From positions 1-54,830 of the forward strand of contig JADHWE010000009.1 in NCBI GenBank assembly GCA_016783675.1: DNA of 54,830 nucleotides. Direction: 5' to 3'. Positions within the stretch are counted from its first letter, which is position 1. Each line of letters begins with the position of its first letter. The position numbers and the translations under genes were made by a program. The stretch is from Kiritimatiellia bacterium (GTDB taxonomy: Bacteria > Verrucomicrobiota > Kiritimatiellia > UBA8416 > JABMPJ01). This document shows positions 6,994-15,298 of the stretch, in pieces. Under the pieces are notes generated by a model that saw nothing but the letters and a program-made list of their open reading frames with translations, was not told the DNA's origin and ran no database searches.

Positions 6994-7890
6994 CCGCCCC
7001 CAATAGCGAGCCAGCAAAGATGCCGTGATGACGCACCAGGTTGCGAACAGCGCGGGGACGAGGGCGGTCTCGGGCGAAAAGTGCGTGATGGCCAGCACGG
7101 CACCGAGTCCGGCGTTCTGCATCCCGACTTCGACGGATAGTGTTCGCGTCATGCGCTTATCAAAGCGATAGAGCTTTCCGGCTCCGTAGCCGCCCAGGTA
7201 GCCGAGGAGGTTATGCAGTACGATGGCGCCAAAGACCGCAAGTGTCAGGGATGAAAGCTTGGACTGGTTCAGCGCCACGACCATGCCGCAGATCACGGCG
7301 ATGCAGACGGTCGAGAGCGCGGGGAACACATCGTGGATGCGTTCGATCTGCTTCCTGAACCAGTGCTTGAGCGCAAACCCGATCAGCAGTGGAAGGATGA
7401 CGATCTTGATGATGCTGAGAAACATGGCCCAGAAGTCGATTTGTATGACCGTGTTAGCATAGAGATAGGTCAGCGCGGGCGTGAGAATTGGCGCCAGCAG
7501 CGTGGCGGTTGAGGTAAGCGCGATCGAATAGGCCACGTCGGTACGGGCCAGGTAGGCAATCACGTTGCTGGCCATGGCGCCGGGTACTACGCCCACGAGA
7601 ATCATGCCGAGGAAGATCTCGGGAGGAAAGCCGAACGCCTTCGCAATGAGAAACCCGCACCCGGGCATGATGATGAACTGGGCGGCAATTCCCATCAGCA
7701 CCAGGTGCGGCCGACGCCGCAGCGGGCGGAAGTCCGAGAACTTCATGGCACACCCGATCCCGAGCATGGTTCCGAAGAACATCCACTCAAGGTAGGGCTT
7801 GAACCAGGTGAGCGTCGCGGGCCAGAGGTAACCGACAATACCGAGAACGACGACCCAGAGCGGCATCAGTTGTGTGAAGCGGTGCAGCAT
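6985..7890 (-). CDS. Bile acid:sodium symporter (SBF/BASS) family transporter
   Basis: 301 residues with nine to ten hydrophobic segments covering nearly the whole chain. Family landmarks are GTMLGIGCAMKFSDF near TM2, GMILVGVVPGAMASNVIAYLARTDVAYSIA (the discontinuous TM4 with its Pro-Gly and Asn) and EVGMQNAGLGAVLA (the TM9 E-G-x-Q-N signature). These residues form the sodium and substrate sites in solved relatives. Such transporters import bile acids, pantothenate, pyruvate or other organic anions; the substrate here is unknown. The stop codon falls inside hairpin copy B. Confidence 0.92.
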   Translation of the reverse strand: MLHRFTQLMPLWVVVLGIVGYLWPATLTWFKPYLEWMFFGTMLGIGCAMKFSDFRPLRRRPHLVLMGIAAQFIIMPGCGFLIAKAFGFPPEIFLGMILVGVVPGAMASNVIAYLARTDVAYSIALTSTATLLAPILTPALTYLYANTVIQIDFWAMFLSIIKIVILPLLIGFALKHWFRKQIERIHDVFPALSTVCIAVICGMVVALNQSKLSSLTLAVFGAIVLHNLLGYLGGYGAGKLYRFDKRMTRTLSVEVGMQNAGLGAVLAITHFSPETALVPALFATWCVITASLLARYWGRGD

Positions 7891-7939
7891 AGTTCAATCC
7901 AGTTGCGACAAGGTCTCGATACCCTAGCTGAGCAACCGA

Positions 7940-8040
7940 CGGCGAACAACGAGGATTTTCTGTGCCGCGCCCTTCTTGCCGCACGCGGTGCGGCCCTACA
8001 AGCTTGCGGGCACCACAGGCAAATCCCTCGGTTTTGGCTG
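7940..8040. repeat. GC-rich palindromic intergenic sequence
   Basis: A perfect stem GCCGCAC/GTGCGGC with a 3-base loop lies at 7978-7994, within a wider sequence (about 7961-8023) in which GTGCCGCGCCC and GCTTGCGGGCAC flank it in near-inverted order. The site lies between the divergent SBF transporter and the unknown gene at 8102, so it is not a terminator of either. It may be a dispersed repeat. Confidence 0.45.
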
Positions 8041-8101
8041 TTGCCGCGATACGGCCACCACTATACTCACCATAACGAACTTGGCACTTGAAGGGGACCG
8101 T

Positions 8102-8785
8102 ATGAACTCACTGAACCTGACTCAATATGACGAACCGGGACTCTATCTTGAAATGCCCAATGGCGACCGTGTGGTTCTGACGCGGGCTCTAATCGAAGAA
8201 AAAGCCCAGGCCATGCTGAACAACCCCGACCTACTCTCCCCCGAGGTCCGTGCAGCAGCCGATTACCAGGCCTGTGACATCTGTCCTGAGCGCGAAACGG
8301 CCCAGATCTGCCATGCCATCATGACGACGCTGCCGTTCTTTGACGAGATTGACCGCTACATGTCGTATGACAGCGTTACCGCCGTGTTCCGGGAGAGCGA
8401 GGGCAGTTCCCTGCTGATTCGTGACACGACGATGCAGGGCGCGCTGCAGTACGTATCCATTCTAAGCCTGATGCACTACTGCGAAGTCGGGCGCAAGTAC
8501 GGGGCCTTCTTCGAAGGAGTCAACCCGCTGATGCCGCAGGTGGAGATTGCCAGCGCCGTCTACAAGAACATGTACATCGCTTGCGAGGGCGATCTCGCGA
8601 TCTTGACTGATACGCTCCGGACCATGCAGGAAGAGCTGCTACAGACGGCCAAGTGCCAGATAAAACGACTCCAATTGATCAGCAAGCGTGACGCCTTCCT
8701 GAATGCATTTGTAGCCACTGAGACGACCACTGAACTGATGCTCATGCAGGTACAGAAGATGGTGACAGGAACGGCCAGCCGCTAG
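8102..8785 (+). CDS. Conserved-looking protein of unknown function with a Cys cluster
   Basis: 227 residues, no signal peptide or membrane segment. A Cys-rich motif CDICPERETAQIC (residues about 58-70) follows a charged N-terminal part and precedes a mostly helical region (SYDSVTAVFRES, GALQYVSILSLMHYCEVG). The three Cys could bind metal or a cluster, but spacing fits no family I can name. The ATG at 8102 was chosen because the frame upstream runs through repeat-like DNA; GGGGACC precedes it. No operon partner: the next gene is convergent 17 nt downstream. Confidence 0.7.
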   Translation: MNSLNLTQYDEPGLYLEMPNGDRVVLTRALIEEKAQAMLNNPDLLSPEVRAAADYQACDICPERETAQICHAIMTTLPFFDEIDRYMSYDSVTAVFRESEGSSLLIRDTTMQGALQYVSILSLMHYCEVGRKYGAFFEGVNPLMPQVEIASAVYKNMYIACEGDLAILTDTLRTMQEELLQTAKCQIKRLQLISKRDAFLNAFVATETTTELMLMQVQKMVTGTASR

Positions 8786-8802
8786 CCCGGTGGTGGTCTG
8801 CG

Positions 8803-9294
8803 TCACGTGAGCCTCTGAATCAGCTCACCGTGCTGGGGGAAGCGCTGATAGAGCTCGTCCCGCGACGGCATCTCCCAGTCGGCATAGTCGAAGCCCGGCG
8901 CCACGGTACATCCCACAAGGCTGTATCCATCGCCAGCGACTTCCGCGCCGAAGTAGTCGCCCGCCGGCGCAACCGCAATCGGCAGGGCATTGGTCGAGCG
9001 ACCCACCAGCTGCTCGATGTGATCGCCCTCCGGTGTGATCCTGTGCAGGCGCAACGGATCCCCGTCATAGAAGTGCCACACCTCGTCCTGCTGAATGGCA
9101 TGGAAACGGGACATTTCCCCCGCTCTCAGCAGAAAGCAGATTGCCGTAGAGAACACTCGTGGGCCGCTGAACCGCTCGGGCAGTGCATCCTGATCAATCA
9201 GCTCGTGGCTGCGATAGGCCTCCACGAACCAGCCACCCTCCGGGTGGGGTTGAAGGCCCAGTCGTTCGATCCATTCATCGGCGGACATACTCAT
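8803..9294 (-). CDS. Cupin_5 (DUF985) family protein
   Basis: 163 residues. It begins SADEWIERLGLQPHPEGGWFVEAYRS and has the family core STAICFLLRAGEMSRFHAIQQDEVWHFYDGDPLRLH with the two His and Glu of the cupin pocket, then GDYFGAEVAG and GYSLVGCTVAPGFDYADWEM. This is the YML079W-like cupin family; relatives are dimeric and no enzymatic role is settled. No Shine-Dalgarno precedes the ATG at 9294, but a -10-like TATGCT ends only 6 nt before it, suggesting a leaderless message. Confidence 0.9.
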   Translation of the reverse strand: MSMSADEWIERLGLQPHPEGGWFVEAYRSHELIDQDALPERFSGPRVFSTAICFLLRAGEMSRFHAIQQDEVWHFYDGDPLRLHRITPEGDHIEQLVGRSTNALPIAVAPAGDYFGAEVAGDGYSLVGCTVAPGFDYADWEMPSRDELYQRFPQHGELIQRLT

Positions 9295-9300
9295 TGGGTC

Positions 9301-9329
9301 AGCATAGAACGCCTCAGAGCAGAAGGGAA
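9301..9329 (-). promoter_or_regulatory. Possible leaderless promoter of the cupin_5 gene
   Basis: Minus-strand -10 TATGCT (9301-9306) and a weak -35 TTCCCT (9324-9329) with a 17-bp spacer. Transcription would begin at about the ATG at 9294. No Shine-Dalgarno is present, which agrees with this reading. Confidence 0.4.
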
Positions 9330-9404
9330 GATCTCTTCCGTCTTGCTTATGGAGGGGTCTGATGTGTACGCTTTTAGGTGTTGAGAGAGGTAAGAGGGGT
9401 CCAA

Positions 9405-9836
9405 ATGAGTAACGGTGACTGCATTTTCTGCAAGATTGTGGCGGGTGATCTGCCCTGCACACGCGTCTACGAGGACGACGATGTGTTGGCGTTCATGGAT
9501 ATCGGACCCATTATCAAGGGACACACGCTGGTGATTCCCAAGGCCCACATCGACCCTCTGACGAATGTACCGGACGAGCTGCTCTCGCGGCTGATCCTGG
9601 TGGTCCGCAAGATTGTCGGCGCCCAGATGAAGGGGCTTGATGCCGACGGCATCAATGTAACGCAGGCCAACGGCGCAGTGGCCGGCCAGGTGGTTCCGCA
9701 CCTCCACTTTCACGTGATTCCCCGTTTCGAGAATGACAAGCACCACTGGAACTGGAACGCCAAGTCGTACGACTCCACGGATGAGATGGAGGGCGTGGCG
9801 GCACAGATCCGCTCGGGGCTGCCCCTTGAAATCTGA
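9405..9836 (+). CDS. HIT family protein (histidine-triad hydrolase)
   Basis: 143 residues. It starts GDCIFCKIVAGDLPCTRVYEDDDVLAFMDI and carries the histidine triad VVPHLHFHVIPRF, whose middle His is the nucleophile. An N-terminal CxxC (CIFC) pairs with later residues in zinc-binding HIT members. HIT/Hint enzymes hydrolyse nucleoside phosphoramidates or dinucleoside polyphosphates. AGAGGGG precedes the ATG at 9405. It is followed after 19 nt by the PVC-restricted gene and DUF456, probably as one transcript. Confidence 0.93.
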   Translation: MSNGDCIFCKIVAGDLPCTRVYEDDDVLAFMDIGPIIKGHTLVIPKAHIDPLTNVPDELLSRLILVVRKIVGAQMKGLDADGINVTQANGAVAGQVVPHLHFHVIPRFENDKHHWNWNAKSYDSTDEMEGVAAQIRSGLPLEI

Positions 9837-9855
9837 GACAGGACACTGACACGCT

Positions 9856-10326
9856 ATGCATGAGAAAGACTTCAGCGAAGTGATCGACGTCATCTTCACG
9901 AGGGATCCGCGCTATCTTCCCGACGCCTATTACTTCATACGCGAAGCGCTCGACTTTGCGGTGCGCATGCACAAGAAGCCTCCCGAAGGCGTCCTGCGTC
10001 ACGTGTCGGCGACGGAGCTGCTCGAGGGTATTCGCGTCTATGCGCTCCAGGAGTATGGCCCCATGGCCTTGACTGTCCTGCTGTCGTGGGGCTTGACGAG
10101 CACTGAAGATATTGGCGAGGTGGTCTTCCATCTCGTGGAGTCCGGGAAGCTCGGAAAGACCGATAGTGACCGCAAAGAGGATTTTGCCGGTGGATACGAT
10201 TTCGCGATCGCCTTCTCGCAACCTTTCCGGCCACGCGAGCAGACGGCACAACAGGAGGAGATCTCCTCCGAGTCGGCGGACCAGCCCGAGGCTGCCGAGA
10301 CGGCGGTGGGCCACACCAGCTCATGA
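9856..10326 (+). CDS. Verrucomicrobia/Planctomycetes-restricted conserved protein (Minf_1886-like)
   Basis: 156 residues. The N-terminal two-thirds is conserved in style: DPRYLPDAYYFIREALDFAVR, then HVSATELLEGIRVYALQEYGPMALTVLLSWG and GEVVFHLVESGKLGKTDSDRKEDF. This matches a small family I know as restricted to the PVC superphylum, with no known function. The last 30 residues are acidic and disordered. The stop overlaps the DUF456 start by 4 nt (ATGA), so the products may work together. It is the best taxonomic marker in the window. Confidence 0.85.
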   Translation: MHEKDFSEVIDVIFTRDPRYLPDAYYFIREALDFAVRMHKKPPEGVLRHVSATELLEGIRVYALQEYGPMALTVLLSWGLTSTEDIGEVVFHLVESGKLGKTDSDRKEDFAGGYDFAIAFSQPFRPREQTAQQEEISSESADQPEAAETAVGHTSS

Positions 10327-10859
10327 GCGTGCTGATAACGCTGCTTGCGATTGGCGCCATCGTCATCATTCTACTGCTCTGCCTTGCCGGGACGATCATG
10401 TCCTGCCTTGCACTCTCCGGTACGTGGGTCATTGCTCTCGCGGCGGCCGTTGCAGCGCTCATTCCCGGGGAGCAGATGCCGGGCTGGGGTTTGGTGGGCG
10501 TGTTTCTGCTGATCTCTGCCGTGGTGGAAGGCATCGAGTTCCTGGCCGGATACTGGGGCGTTCGGAAACGCGATGGGTCGCGCCTCGCGTCCATTGCGGC
10601 GCTGGTCGGCGGATTGGTGGGCATGCTGGTCGGCGCATTGATTCCACCCCCTTTCATTGGCTCGCTCATCGGCATGATTGTGGTCAGCTTCGTACTGGTC
10701 TATGCCGTGGAGCATCACCGCCTCAAGGTAGCATCCAAGGCGGCGCACATTGCGATGGGGGCCGTTGTCTCACGCGTGGCGGTGATTCTACTCAAGGTCG
10801 GCACCACGCTCGGCATGAGCACGTGGCTACTCGTGCACCTGCTCCTGGCGCTGTGGTAG
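10323..10859 (+). CDS. DUF456 membrane protein
   Basis: 178 residues with about five membrane segments. The arrangement CLALSGTWVIALAAAVAALIP, then VVEGIEFLAGYWGVRKRDGS and a glycine-zipper stretch ALVGGLVGMLVGALIPPPFIGSLIG, is that of DUF456, a family of small integral membrane proteins of unknown role. It is translationally coupled to the upstream PVC-restricted gene. Its last 33 bp overlap the end of the convergent SSS transporter. Confidence 0.88.
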   Translation: MSVLITLLAIGAIVIILLLCLAGTIMSCLALSGTWVIALAAAVAALIPGEQMPGWGLVGVFLLISAVVEGIEFLAGYWGVRKRDGSRLASIAALVGGLVGMLVGALIPPPFIGSLIGMIVVSFVLVYAVEHHRLKVASKAAHIAMGAVVSRVAVILLKVGTTLGMSTWLLVHLLLALW

Positions 10860-12269
10860 CAGCAGGCTTGCGCACCACCCCACCGCGAAGGTGCAGGCGA
10901 AAGAGAACGGGAAGTAGTACACCCAGTGCACTTCAGCAACGTTCTGGAGCCATAGCGTGCCCGGAATCGAGACCGCGACCCCCACCAGCCATGCCCACGA
11001 CCGCGTGTGGGAAGACAGAATGCCCAAGATGAACAACGCAAGCACGGGCGCATTGAACAGGCTCATGAACGTGAAGAACGCCTCGATGATGTCGCCGATC
11101 CTGGCTGCGTAGAACGCCAGGCCGGTGGCTGTGAGTCCCAGGATAAGCGTCAGGTAGCGCGCACGCCTCACCTCGTGATCACCGGCCTTCGCTTCATGAC
11201 TCATCCTGGTGACGAACTCATGCTCGATCACCGTCACGAGCGAGTTGATACCCGAATCCATGCTGGACATGGCGGCCGCAAAGACGGCGCTGATGATGAG
11301 CCCCGAGACCCCCTGAGGCAGGGACGTCATGATGTAGTAGGGCAGAATGCTCTTGCCGGTAATGCCCGGGGGCAAACCGGCGACCGATTTGTAGAAGGCA
11401 AACAGCGCGATCCCGATGAAGGTGAGAAGGGCAATCATTGTGAAGTCGGTTCCGGCGTTGAACATCGCGGCCTTCGTGACGCCCTTGTTGGTGCGCACAG
11501 ACAGCAGTCGCTGTACGGTGACCTGATCTGTGCCGTACTCCTGCAACATGCTGAGGTAGAACGAGACGGCGACGGCCAGGATGTTCATCGTACCGAGCGA
11601 GACGACCCACACATCCGCCTTGCCGGCCGCAACGGCCGTCGCAACGATTCCGGCGAAACCGTCGGGCACGGCGTGAACGAGCGCGATGGCAACCCAGATC
11701 GCACCCGCGACCAGGATGATGAACTGCACAAGGTCGGTCCACAGTACGGCGGCAAGCCCCCCCATGACCGTGTAGAGCGTGGCGACGGTACCCATGAGAA
11801 GAATGGCGGCCCACTGCGGAATGCCCGTGGCGATGGTCAGCGCGACAGCCGGCGCATAAATGACCGTGCCCATCCAGCCGAGACGTGCCAGCACGAACAG
11901 GGCCGAGACGGCGTAGCGGGTGCGCGGTCCGAAGCGCACACCGATATACTCGTAAGAAGTGGTGGCGCGCATGTTTCTATAAACGGGATAGAGGACAGTG
12001 ATGAGGAGGGGAAGGACGAGCGGACTGACGACACACGCGGCCAGCAGCGCGAGGTTGCCGTTGTACGAGATGGCGGGCACACCCATAAAGGTGACCGCAC
12101 TCGTCACACTGGCGAACATGCTCATGGCCACCGGGAGCCACGGCATATTGCGCCCCGCCAGAAAGTAGTCCTCGCGCGTACGCTGCTTACGGGCGAACCG
12201 CAGGCCGATCCCCAACATCCCGAGCAGGTAGACGCCGAGAATCACGTAGTTGAGCGTCCCGAAATTCAT
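10827..12269 (-). CDS. Sodium:solute symporter (SSS) family transporter
   Basis: 480 residues with about 13 hydrophobic helices. Family marks include TREDYFLAGRNMPWLPVAMSMFAS near TM1-TM2, ATTSYEYIGVRFG, and AAMSSMDSGINSLVTVIEHEF, which matches the TM8 region that forms the second sodium site. The substrate is unknown; relatives carry sugars, amino acids, vitamins or sialic acid. The ATG at 12269 overlaps the MATE stop by 4 nt (ATGA); the longer open frame is antisense-like DNA of the MATE gene. It is co-transcribed with MATE, and its 3' end overlaps DUF456. Confidence 0.92.
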   Translation of the reverse strand: MNFGTLNYVILGVYLLGMLGIGLRFARKQRTREDYFLAGRNMPWLPVAMSMFASVTSAVTFMGVPAISYNGNLALLAACVVSPLVLPLLITVLYPVYRNMRATTSYEYIGVRFGPRTRYAVSALFVLARLGWMGTVIYAPAVALTIATGIPQWAAILLMGTVATLYTVMGGLAAVLWTDLVQFIILVAGAIWVAIALVHAVPDGFAGIVATAVAAGKADVWVVSLGTMNILAVAVSFYLSMLQEYGTDQVTVQRLLSVRTNKGVTKAAMFNAGTDFTMIALLTFIGIALFAFYKSVAGLPPGITGKSILPYYIMTSLPQGVSGLIISAVFAAAMSSMDSGINSLVTVIEHEFVTRMSHEAKAGDHEVRRARYLTLILGLTATGLAFYAARIGDIIEAFFTFMSLFNAPVLALFILGILSSHTRSWAWLVGVAVSIPGTLWLQNVAEVHWVYYFPFSFACTFAVGWCASLLLPQRQEQVHE

Positions 12270-13603
12270 ACCTTCGCACTCCGCCAGCGACCGCTTATCC
12301 ACAGCGAGGCAAAGGCCGCCGCAGCAATCACGCGGTAGACCAGTTGTGCGGTCCAAACCGCCGCAAGCCCTCCGCCCAGTACGGGCCCCACCAGGTAGGC
12401 AACCGGGAGGAAGAGACCCCATTGACAGAGCACCGACCAGCGCATGACGCGCGCATTGTCCCCCGCCCCATTCAACGCATGCATCAACACCAGCGCCACC
12501 GCTTCCACCGGCAATCCCAGGCCCGATAGCTGGAGCGGAACGCTGCCGACCGCCAGCACTTCCGGCGCTGACGTGAAGAGCCGCAGCCAGAGGCCGGGCC
12601 GCCATACGAGGAGTCCTGCCGGGATCATGAGTGCCACCGCCGCAATCACGGCTACCTCCCACCCCCAGCGATAGGCGTCATCAGGATCGCCCCGCCCCAG
12701 GGCCTTGCCGACCAGCGAGGCGGACGCCAACCCCATGCCCATGGCCGGCAGCACCCCCACGAGCACGAGGTTGATGATCACATTGGCCGCGGCCAGTTCC
12801 GCGGTGCCGATTCGGCCGGCAATCCAGAACAGCGTGGTTGCACCGGCGGCGTAAAACGCCGTCTGCAGTCCGCTGGCCGATGCCAGCCGCAAAAGCGTTC
12901 CGATCACCCGGCGCGATGGCCGGACACTGAGAAACCCCTGCGTCCGGGAAAGTCCAAAGCCCATCACGACATACATCAGGGAGCCGAAATAGGTGGCCAC
13001 GGTCGATGCCAGTCCTGCCCCGGCCGCGCCCATGGCAGGACATCCCCAGTGCCCGAATATGAAGAGGTAGTTGAACAGGATGTTCACCATGTTCATCGTC
13101 GTGAGTGTCATCATGTAGCGCGACGGACGGTGCACACCGTTCCAGTAGCCGCGGAAAGAGAAGTTAATGCCCACGCCGGCAATCGAAAGCATGCGCGCCC
13201 TGAGGTAGGGCACGCCGGCGGCCAGCACGGCGGGATCATCGCTCAACACGTTGAACATCCTTCCCGCCACCAGAAGGAGCAAGACCCCCAGGGGAATACC
13301 GACCAGCGCCGCTACGAGCAGTCCTGCATTGAGAGGATGGGCGACCCGCTCGTTACGCCCCTCGCCCAAGCGGCGCGCGGACATGGCCTGGACGGCCGGT
13401 GAGAGTCCAAGAAGGAGCGCGAAAGCGAGGAAGGTCGCCACACCGCCCATACCCACGGCGGCAAGGTCGGATGCACCCAACCGCCCGACCATCGCCGTAT
13501 CGGCTAGGTTCAGCAGGTTCTGCGACATCATCCCGCCCATGATGGGCAGTGACAACGACACGATCGACCTGAAACGGGCCCGGCCCGGCAGCACTCCATT
13601 CAT
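12266..13603 (-). CDS. MATE family efflux transporter
   Basis: 445 residues with twelve predicted helices in two homologous halves. The N-terminal SLPIMGGMMSQNLLNLADTAMVGRLGASDLAAVGMG and the centre-of-bundle FNYLFIFGHWGCPAMGAAGAGLASTVATYFG are typical of multidrug and toxin extrusion proteins, which exchange Na+ or H+ for organic cations or metabolites. First gene of a two-gene operon with the SSS transporter. No regulator of the MATE/SSS pair is adjacent. Confidence 0.93.
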   Translation of the reverse strand: MNGVLPGRARFRSIVSLSLPIMGGMMSQNLLNLADTAMVGRLGASDLAAVGMGGVATFLAFALLLGLSPAVQAMSARRLGEGRNERVAHPLNAGLLVAALVGIPLGVLLLLVAGRMFNVLSDDPAVLAAGVPYLRARMLSIAGVGINFSFRGYWNGVHRPSRYMMTLTTMNMVNILFNYLFIFGHWGCPAMGAAGAGLASTVATYFGSLMYVVMGFGLSRTQGFLSVRPSRRVIGTLLRLASASGLQTAFYAAGATTLFWIAGRIGTAELAAANVIINLVLVGVLPAMGMGLASASLVGKALGRGDPDDAYRWGWEVAVIAAVALMIPAGLLVWRPGLWLRLFTSAPEVLAVGSVPLQLSGLGLPVEAVALVLMHALNGAGDNARVMRWSVLCQWGLFLPVAYLVGPVLGGGLAAVWTAQLVYRVIAAAAFASLWISGRWRSAKV

Positions 13604-13870
13604 CCTGAATTCTCAACCATCCGGACCGCTTTCCAGCCGGTCACAATGTACGCTTCTGTCTCACTTAGCTGTCTCATGTGTACCTGTGATGCACTCAAAT
13701 GAAACAATCCAAGAGAACTGCGAGGTGCGAAAACTCCATGTTTTGGATCAAAACGGATCAATCACTGGATTGGCCCGCTTCCTGCTTTTAACAAAATGGA
13801 CAGCTAGCCTCTCGCACGGGTCGTCGGGTCCCATCCCCGGCGGCCCGACCCTTTTCAGGGGGCAGCGCTA
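13604..13870. other. Intergenic region with a GC-rich hairpin
   Basis: No gene seen. At about 13818-13851 GGGTCG pairs with CGACCC around a GC-rich interior, followed on the plus strand by TTTT. The neighbouring genes are both on the minus strand, where no T-run follows the hairpin, so I do not call it a terminator with confidence. Confidence 0.4.
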
Positions 13871-14422
13871 TCACGGTCCCGCGTACCGGGTCAACTCCGA
13901 AGCCTTGGGAAGGGCCTTATACGTCTCCCCCTGCGGTCCGATGAACGTGTCGTCCGGCATCCGCAGGAGACGCACATCCATAGGGGTTCCGTTGACGAGA
14001 CGAATCTGCACCTTCACCACATCCACACCGGGATGGAATTCAGGCGCCTTCAACGGGGGAGCTGGTTGCTTCTTCTTCGCTTTCGGCTTCGCGGGCTCCG
14101 CGTAACGCAGCCGCTGCGGCAGCGTATAGACGCGCCGCCCATAGTACCCATAGGGACGGTAGCGGTATGACGAGGGATAGTGGTCATACCACCCGCGGCG
14201 GTAAGAGGCCCGGTCAAGTTCATGACCAATCAGCCCTCCCGCTATGGCTCCAATAGGTACAGCCACAGACGAGTGGACCCCGTCGATCGATTCGCCGAGA
14301 ATGAGACCGGCCCCGGCGCCCAGTAGCACCCCCCAGAACACGTCCTCGTCATCGGCGCGTCCCGCCGCCGGTGCCATCAGCAGGGCCACGGCCATGAGCA
14401 GCAGTAGAATGATCCTCTTCAT
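13871..14422 (-). CDS. Exported glycine-zipper protein
   Basis: 183 residues. A signal peptide (KRIILLLLMAVALLMAPAAGRA, cleavage near residue 22) is followed by a glycine-zipper pair, VLLGAGAGLILG and IGAIAGGLIGHELD, and then a Tyr/Arg-rich segment (YRRGWYDHYPSSYRYRP) and a basic C-terminal half. Glycine zippers of this kind occur in outer-membrane-associated proteins; no specific role is evident. The ATG at 14422 is preceded by GGAGGTGATC at ideal spacing, which decides against the longer frame at 14437. A promoter is visible at 14443-14471. Confidence 0.85.
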   Translation of the reverse strand: MKRIILLLLMAVALLMAPAAGRADDEDVFWGVLLGAGAGLILGESIDGVHSSVAVPIGAIAGGLIGHELDRASYRRGWYDHYPSSYRYRPYGYYGRRVYTLPQRLRYAEPAKPKAKKKQPAPPLKAPEFHPGVDVVKVQIRLVNGTPMDVRLLRMPDDTFIGPQGETYKALPKASELTRYAGP

Positions 14423-14442
14423 GATGATCACCTCCACTGGAT

Positions 14443-14471
14443 ACTATACACCTCTTTCGCAGACCTGTCGC
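14443..14471 (-). promoter_or_regulatory. Promoter of the glycine-zipper gene
   Basis: Minus-strand -10 TATAGT (14443-14448) and -35 GCGACA (14466-14471) with 17-bp spacing. Start would be about 14436, giving a short leader that contains the GGAGGTGATC ribosome-binding site. Confidence 0.5.
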
Positions 14472-14485
14472 GCTGTTTTCCTTCT

Positions 14486-14515
14486 CGGCTCGCTCGGAGA
14501 GCTAGCCCTACCCCC
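14486..14515. repeat. GAGCTCGCCCTACC family repeat (copy 2, single arm)
   Basis: The segment CGGCTCGCTCGGAGAGCT continued by AGCCCTACCCCC matches the reverse complement of the right arm at 30-57 with few changes. Only one arm is present, so this copy lacks the hairpin. It lies between the divergent glycine-zipper and cyclophilin genes. Confidence 0.7.
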
Positions 14516-14616
14516 CTGCGATGTGTGCGGGCCGCAAGACGCCCACAGTCACCTCATCGCTTGCCTTTTGCGCCACTTTCACAGTATGGTCCGCTTCCGA
14601 ATGCAGGAGGTATGAG

Positions 14617-15288
14617 ATGAGTAGCATTGTTGAACGGATGACATTGCGCACGGCATGTGCCGTAGTGGCCCTTGCCGGCCTGGGCATCTGGCTGACCGGA
14701 TGCGCGAAGATCGAACCCGCCGACACAACCGGCATCAACGAAGGAGAGAAGACCATGGAAGCAGCCCCCGCCGAACCCACCACCCCCACGCCCCCGGTTG
14801 TCGTCATCGAGACATCCAAAGGATCCTTCGAAGTCACCTTGTGGGAAGACAGGGCGCCGGCCACGGTGTCGAACTTTCTCGCCTACGTGGATGATGCTTA
14901 CTACAGCGATCTGATCTTCCATCGTGTCATCGACGGCTTCATGATCCAGGGTGGCGGCTTCGACCCCGCGATGAGCCAGAAGCAGACGCGTGCCCAAATC
15001 AAGAACGAGGCAAGCAAGGAATCGCCCAACGCACGGGGCACCATCGCGATGGCCCGCACATCTGACATCAACAGTGCCACGAGCCAGTTCTTCATCAACC
15101 TGATCGACAATGACTTCCTGAACCATCGCGACGAAACCGTGCGCGGCTACGGCTATTGCGCGTTTGGTGAAGTCTCGGCCGGCATGGACGTGGTGGATGC
15201 CATTGGAGAGGTGCCGACCGGGCGCCACGGCATGCATGCGGATGTTCCGACGGAAGCGGTCGTCATCAAGGCAATCCGGCGCAAGTAG
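14617..15288 (+). CDS. Lipoprotein peptidyl-prolyl isomerase (cyclophilin type)
   Basis: 223 residues. The N-terminus has a lipoprotein signal with lipobox LTGC (Cys about residue 28). A low-complexity Pro/Thr linker leads into a cyclophilin domain with FHRVIDGFMIQGGGF, GTIAMARTSDINSATSQFFINLIDN and GYGYCAFGEVSAGMDVVDAI, which contain the catalytic Arg and surrounding pocket. It should sit on the periplasmic face of a membrane and speed prolyl isomerisation during folding. AGGAGG lies 6 nt before the ATG at 14617. It converges on the Ser/Thr kinase with a 10-nt gap. Confidence 0.92.
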   Translation: MSSIVERMTLRTACAVVALAGLGIWLTGCAKIEPADTTGINEGEKTMEAAPAEPTTPTPPVVVIETSKGSFEVTLWEDRAPATVSNFLAYVDDAYYSDLIFHRVIDGFMIQGGGFDPAMSQKQTRAQIKNEASKESPNARGTIAMARTSDINSATSQFFINLIDNDFLNHRDETVRGYGYCAFGEVSAGMDVVDAIGEVPTGRHGMHADVPTEAVVIKAIRRK

Positions 15289-15298
15289 AACGCTGCGG

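Noticed and set aside
11007-12338. A 443-codon open frame opposite the SSS transporter
   Set aside because: Composition is Arg/Gly/His-rich with no hydrophobic core; the opposite strand encodes a clear transporter.
12270-12662. An N-terminal extension of the SSS transporter frame
   Set aside because: It is antisense-frame DNA of the MATE gene; the true start is the ATGA overlap at 12269.
13818-13851. A rho-independent terminator
   Set aside because: The T-run is on the plus strand, but both adjacent genes are on the minus strand, so the polarity does not fit.
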